Positions 5,252-7,405 of a stretch of DNA of 7,405 nucleotides are shown one piece after another. The notes under the pieces are model-generated. The model had not been told where the DNA came from and did no database searches. It worked only from the letters and a program-made list of their open reading frames with translations. The stretch comes from Blastocatellia bacterium (GTDB taxonomy: Bacteria > Acidobacteriota > Blastocatellia > Pyrinomonadales > Pyrinomonadaceae). Position 1 is the first letter of the stretch. Each line of letters opens with the position of its first letter. The position numbers and the translations under genes are program-made. The stretch spans positions 1 to 7,405 of the forward strand of contig JACDAK010000048.1 of the NCBI GenBank assembly GCA_013695495.1, in the 5' to 3' direction.

Positions 5252-7405
5252 TCAGCCGCGAATCGACTGAAGGATCTGCAGTGCCGAAACGATCGGGTTT
5301 TCGCCGGACGGTGGCAGCCTCAGTATCCCAGCAGGCGAAAATGTGATGCCGGTCTCGTCGTTGACCATAAACATAAGCTTTTCCGGGTCAACCCGGGCAT
5401 TCTCAGACAGTTTAACGGCAAGTCCCGCTTGCGATTGATCGATCGAGACGATTCGCATCGTCTCGGCGAGGCGTCGCAGGCGTCCATACATAAGCAGGTT
5501 TTCGACAGATTCGGGAACCTTACCGTAGCGGTCTGCGATCTCAGTTCTGATGGCCACGAGAGCTTCTTCGTCGGCGGCGGAAGAGATTCGCTTGTAAGTT
5601 CGGAGACGCTGGCCGGCTTCAACGATGTAATGTTTTGGTATCGCGACATCTACTCCGAGATTGATGGCTACGCTTGTTTCGTCCTCGATCTCTTCGCCGC
5701 GCATTTCAGCGATGGTGCGTTCCAGCATCTTTGTGTAAAGATCGAAGCCGAGGGCGTCGAGATGGCCGGATTGCTGGCCGCCGAGTATATTGCCGGCGCC
5801 GCGTAGCTCGAGGTCAAGGGCAGCGATGCGGAAACCGGCTCCGAGGTCGGAGAACTCGCGGATAGCACTCAGCCGGTGGCGAGCGATCGGCGTTAGCTCA
5901 AGCTCGCTTGGGATGAGCAGATACGCATAGGCCCGCCGGTTCGAACGGCCGACACGGCCGCGGAGCTGATAGAGCTGTGAGAGACCGTAGTTGTCGGCTC
6001 GGTTAATGATAATCGTGTTTGCACGCGGTATATCGATACCGTTCTCGATTATTGTGGTCGCAACGAGGACGTCGTATTTGTAGTCGATGAAATCGAGCAT
6101 TACCTGCTCCATTTCTTTTTCGTTCATTTGACCGTGGCCGATTGCGACGCGGGCGTTGGGAACGATCTTTTTGATGAGAGCGGCTATGGCTTCGATGGTC
6201 TCGACGCGGTTATGGAGGAAAAATACCTGGCCGCTGCGAGACATTTCGAGGTCGATGGCAGAGCGGATGACGTTCTCTGAGAACTGCACGACCTGGGTAT
6301 TGATCGCGAGGCGGTCGCGGGGCGGCGTTTCGATGACGGACATATCGCGCATCCCGAGGAGCGACATGTTGAGCGTACGCGGGATCGGCGTGGCGGAAAG
6401 CGTAAGGACGTCGACCTTCTTTTTAAGCTGCTTGAGCTTCTCTTTATGGGCTACGCCGAAGCGCTGTTCTTCATCGACCACGACGAGGCCGAGTTTCGGC
6501 ATTTTTACATCGTTAGAGAGAACGCGATGGGTGCCGATGACAATGTCGACATCGCCTTTTTCCGCGGCGGCGACCACTGATTTTTGTTCTTTGGTTGACC
6601 GGAAGCGGGAAAGCAGCTCGATTGTGACGGGGAATGCGGCGAAGCGTTTGCGGAAAGACTCGAAGTGCTGATAAGCGAGGATCGTGGTCGGAGTCAATAT
6701 AGCCGCTTGTTTGCCGTCCATCACGGCTTTGAAGGCTGCACGCATCGCGACCTCGGTCTTGCCGTACCCGACGTCGCCGATGATAAGTCGGTCCATGGGA
6801 CGGGCGGTTTCCATATCGGCCTTAACGTCTTCGATAGCCTTGCCCTGATCAACGGTGAGCTCGAACGGGAAAGCGTCTTCGAACTCGTGCTGCCAGGGAG
6901 CGTCGGGTGAAAATGCGTAGCCCTGCACGAGGCGTCGTTCTGCGTAAAGCTTTAACAGCTCGTCGGCCATGTCACGCATGGCGCGTTTGGCCTTGGCCTT
7001 GGTTTTTTGCCACCCGATACCGCCGAGGCGGTCGATGGCGGGGGAGGTGGCTTCGCCGGACGAATAACGCGACACGAGATCCATGCGTTCGACCGGCACG
7101 AACAGCTTGGCTTCGTCCGCATAAACGAGCTGCATGAACTCGCGTTCAGAGCCTTGCGATGAGAACGACTTGAGGCCGTCGAAACGGCCGATGCCATGGT
7201 CAACGTGAACGACATAGTCGCCTACTTTGAGATCACGAAAGTCCGAAATGAACGCGCCGAGGCTCGGCTTACGGCCGGGAGTTCTTGTTTCGGCGGAACG
7301 CGGGGCGTCGCTGGTTTCGCCCAATATATCGCCTTCGGTAAACACGGTGAGTCCGTGGCCCGGGAGCTCGAACCCGCCGGAGAGTGTACCGATGACGATC
7401 GAGCC
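5252..7405 (-). CDS. mfd: Transcription-repair coupling factor Mfd, C-terminal 717 residues (5' end outside window)
   Basis: Mfd binds RNA polymerase stalled at DNA lesions, pushes it off by ATP-driven translocation and recruits UvrA. The frame is open to the window edge, so the N-terminal UvrB-like part (about 400 of a usual 1100-1150 residues) is missing. In fragment numbering: a linker TLSGGFELPGHGLTVFTEGD ends the N-terminal half; the CarD-like RNA-polymerase interaction domain starts near 57 (LKVGDYVVHVDHGIGRFDG). The RecG-like translocase follows: Walker A GDVGYGKTEVA at 210, DEEQRFG (motif II) at 311, then TLSATPIPRTL, TTIIENGIDIP and QLYQLRGRVGRS. The TRG region is present (EFSDLGAGFRIAALDLELRG), then GNILGGQQSGH, and the C-terminal TRCF regulatory domain with KHYIVEAGQRLRTYKRI. 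All key motifs look intact. The GTG at 7345 is an internal valine, not a start. The SurA-like gene follows 109 nt after the stop. Confidence 0.98.
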   Translation of the reverse strand, partial: GSIVIGTLSGGFELPGHGLTVFTEGDILGETSDAPRSAETRTPGRKPSLGAFISDFRDLKVGDYVVHVDHGIGRFDGLKSFSSQGSEREFMQLVYADEAKLFVPVERMDLVSRYSSGEATSPAIDRLGGIGWQKTKAKAKRAMRDMADELLKLYAERRLVQGYAFSPDAPWQHEFEDAFPFELTVDQGKAIEDVKADMETARPMDRLIIGDVGYGKTEVAMRAAFKAVMDGKQAAILTPTTILAYQHFESFRKRFAAFPVTIELLSRFRSTKEQKSVVAAAEKGDVDIVIGTHRVLSNDVKMPKLGLVVVDEEQRFGVAHKEKLKQLKKKVDVLTLSATPIPRTLNMSLLGMRDMSVIETPPRDRLAINTQVVQFSENVIRSAIDLEMSRSGQVFFLHNRVETIEAIAALIKKIVPNARVAIGHGQMNEKEMEQVMLDFIDYKYDVLVATTIIENGIDIPRANTIIINRADNYGLSQLYQLRGRVGRSNRRAYAYLLIPSELELTPIARHRLSAIREFSDLGAGFRIAALDLELRGAGNILGGQQSGHLDALGFDLYTKMLERTIAEMRGEEIEDETSVAINLGVDVAIPKHYIVEAGQRLRTYKRISSAADEEALVAIRTEIADRYGKVPESVENLLMYGRLRRLAETMRIVSIDQSQAGLAVKLSENARVDPEKLMFMVNDETGITFSPAGILRLPPSGENPIVSALQILQSIRG

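Noticed and set aside
5429..5806. Long + strand open frames inside mfd and the SurA-like gene (for example 5429-5806, 6156-6671, 4307-4621).
   Set aside because: They are antisense to genes with unmistakable family motifs and their translations look like shadow frames, without domain features or ribosome binding sites.

Overview
The window looks like a piece of a bacterial chromosome with moderate GC content. Gene content and protein style suggest an Acidobacteriota genome, perhaps of the Blastocatellia/Pyrinomonadales type: a LolA-like secreted protein, a DUF4920 protein, a SurA-like chaperone next to mfd, and an S4 protein of RqcP type. This placement rests on familiarity with such proteomes, not on a marker gene. 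I see no insertion sequence, phage gene, CRISPR array, tRNA or rRNA gene, so it reads as ordinary core/accessory chromosome.

Layout on the + strand: (1) the C-terminal part of a YtcJ-like amidohydrolase (1-635) runs into a small secreted DUF4920 protein (655-1179) 19 nt later, so the two are probably co-transcribed. (2) A 180-nt gap holds no convincing gene. It carries a strong 9-bp inverted repeat just before the next start codon. (3) A three-gene run follows: dusB-type tRNA-dihydrouridine synthase (1360-2457), a secreted LolA-like protein (2470-3297) and a small secreted coiled-coil protein with a tandem Y-x-E-x-x-P-x-V repeat (3297-3746). The last two overlap as TAATG.

Layout on the - strand, read right to left: (4) the C-terminal about 717 residues of Mfd, the transcription-repair coupling factor (5252-7405, continuing outside the window). 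(5) A 109-nt gap with a consensus TATAAT box. (6) A SurA-like periplasmic chaperone with one degenerate parvulin domain (4087-5142), closed by a clear intrinsic terminator. (7) A 90-residue S4-domain protein resembling RqcP of ribosome-associated quality control (3743-4015). Its stop codon overlaps the stop of the + strand coiled-coil gene, so the two gene blocks converge with no spacer.

Functionally the window mixes information-processing genes (dusB, rqcP, mfd) with cell-envelope genes (SurA-like, LolA-like, coiled-coil, DUF4920). Nothing proves a new dedicated system. The points most worth a second look are the dusB leader hairpin, the isolated position and altered N-terminus of the rqcP-like gene, the coupled LolA-like/coiled-coil pair, and the parvulin domain without its usual histidines.
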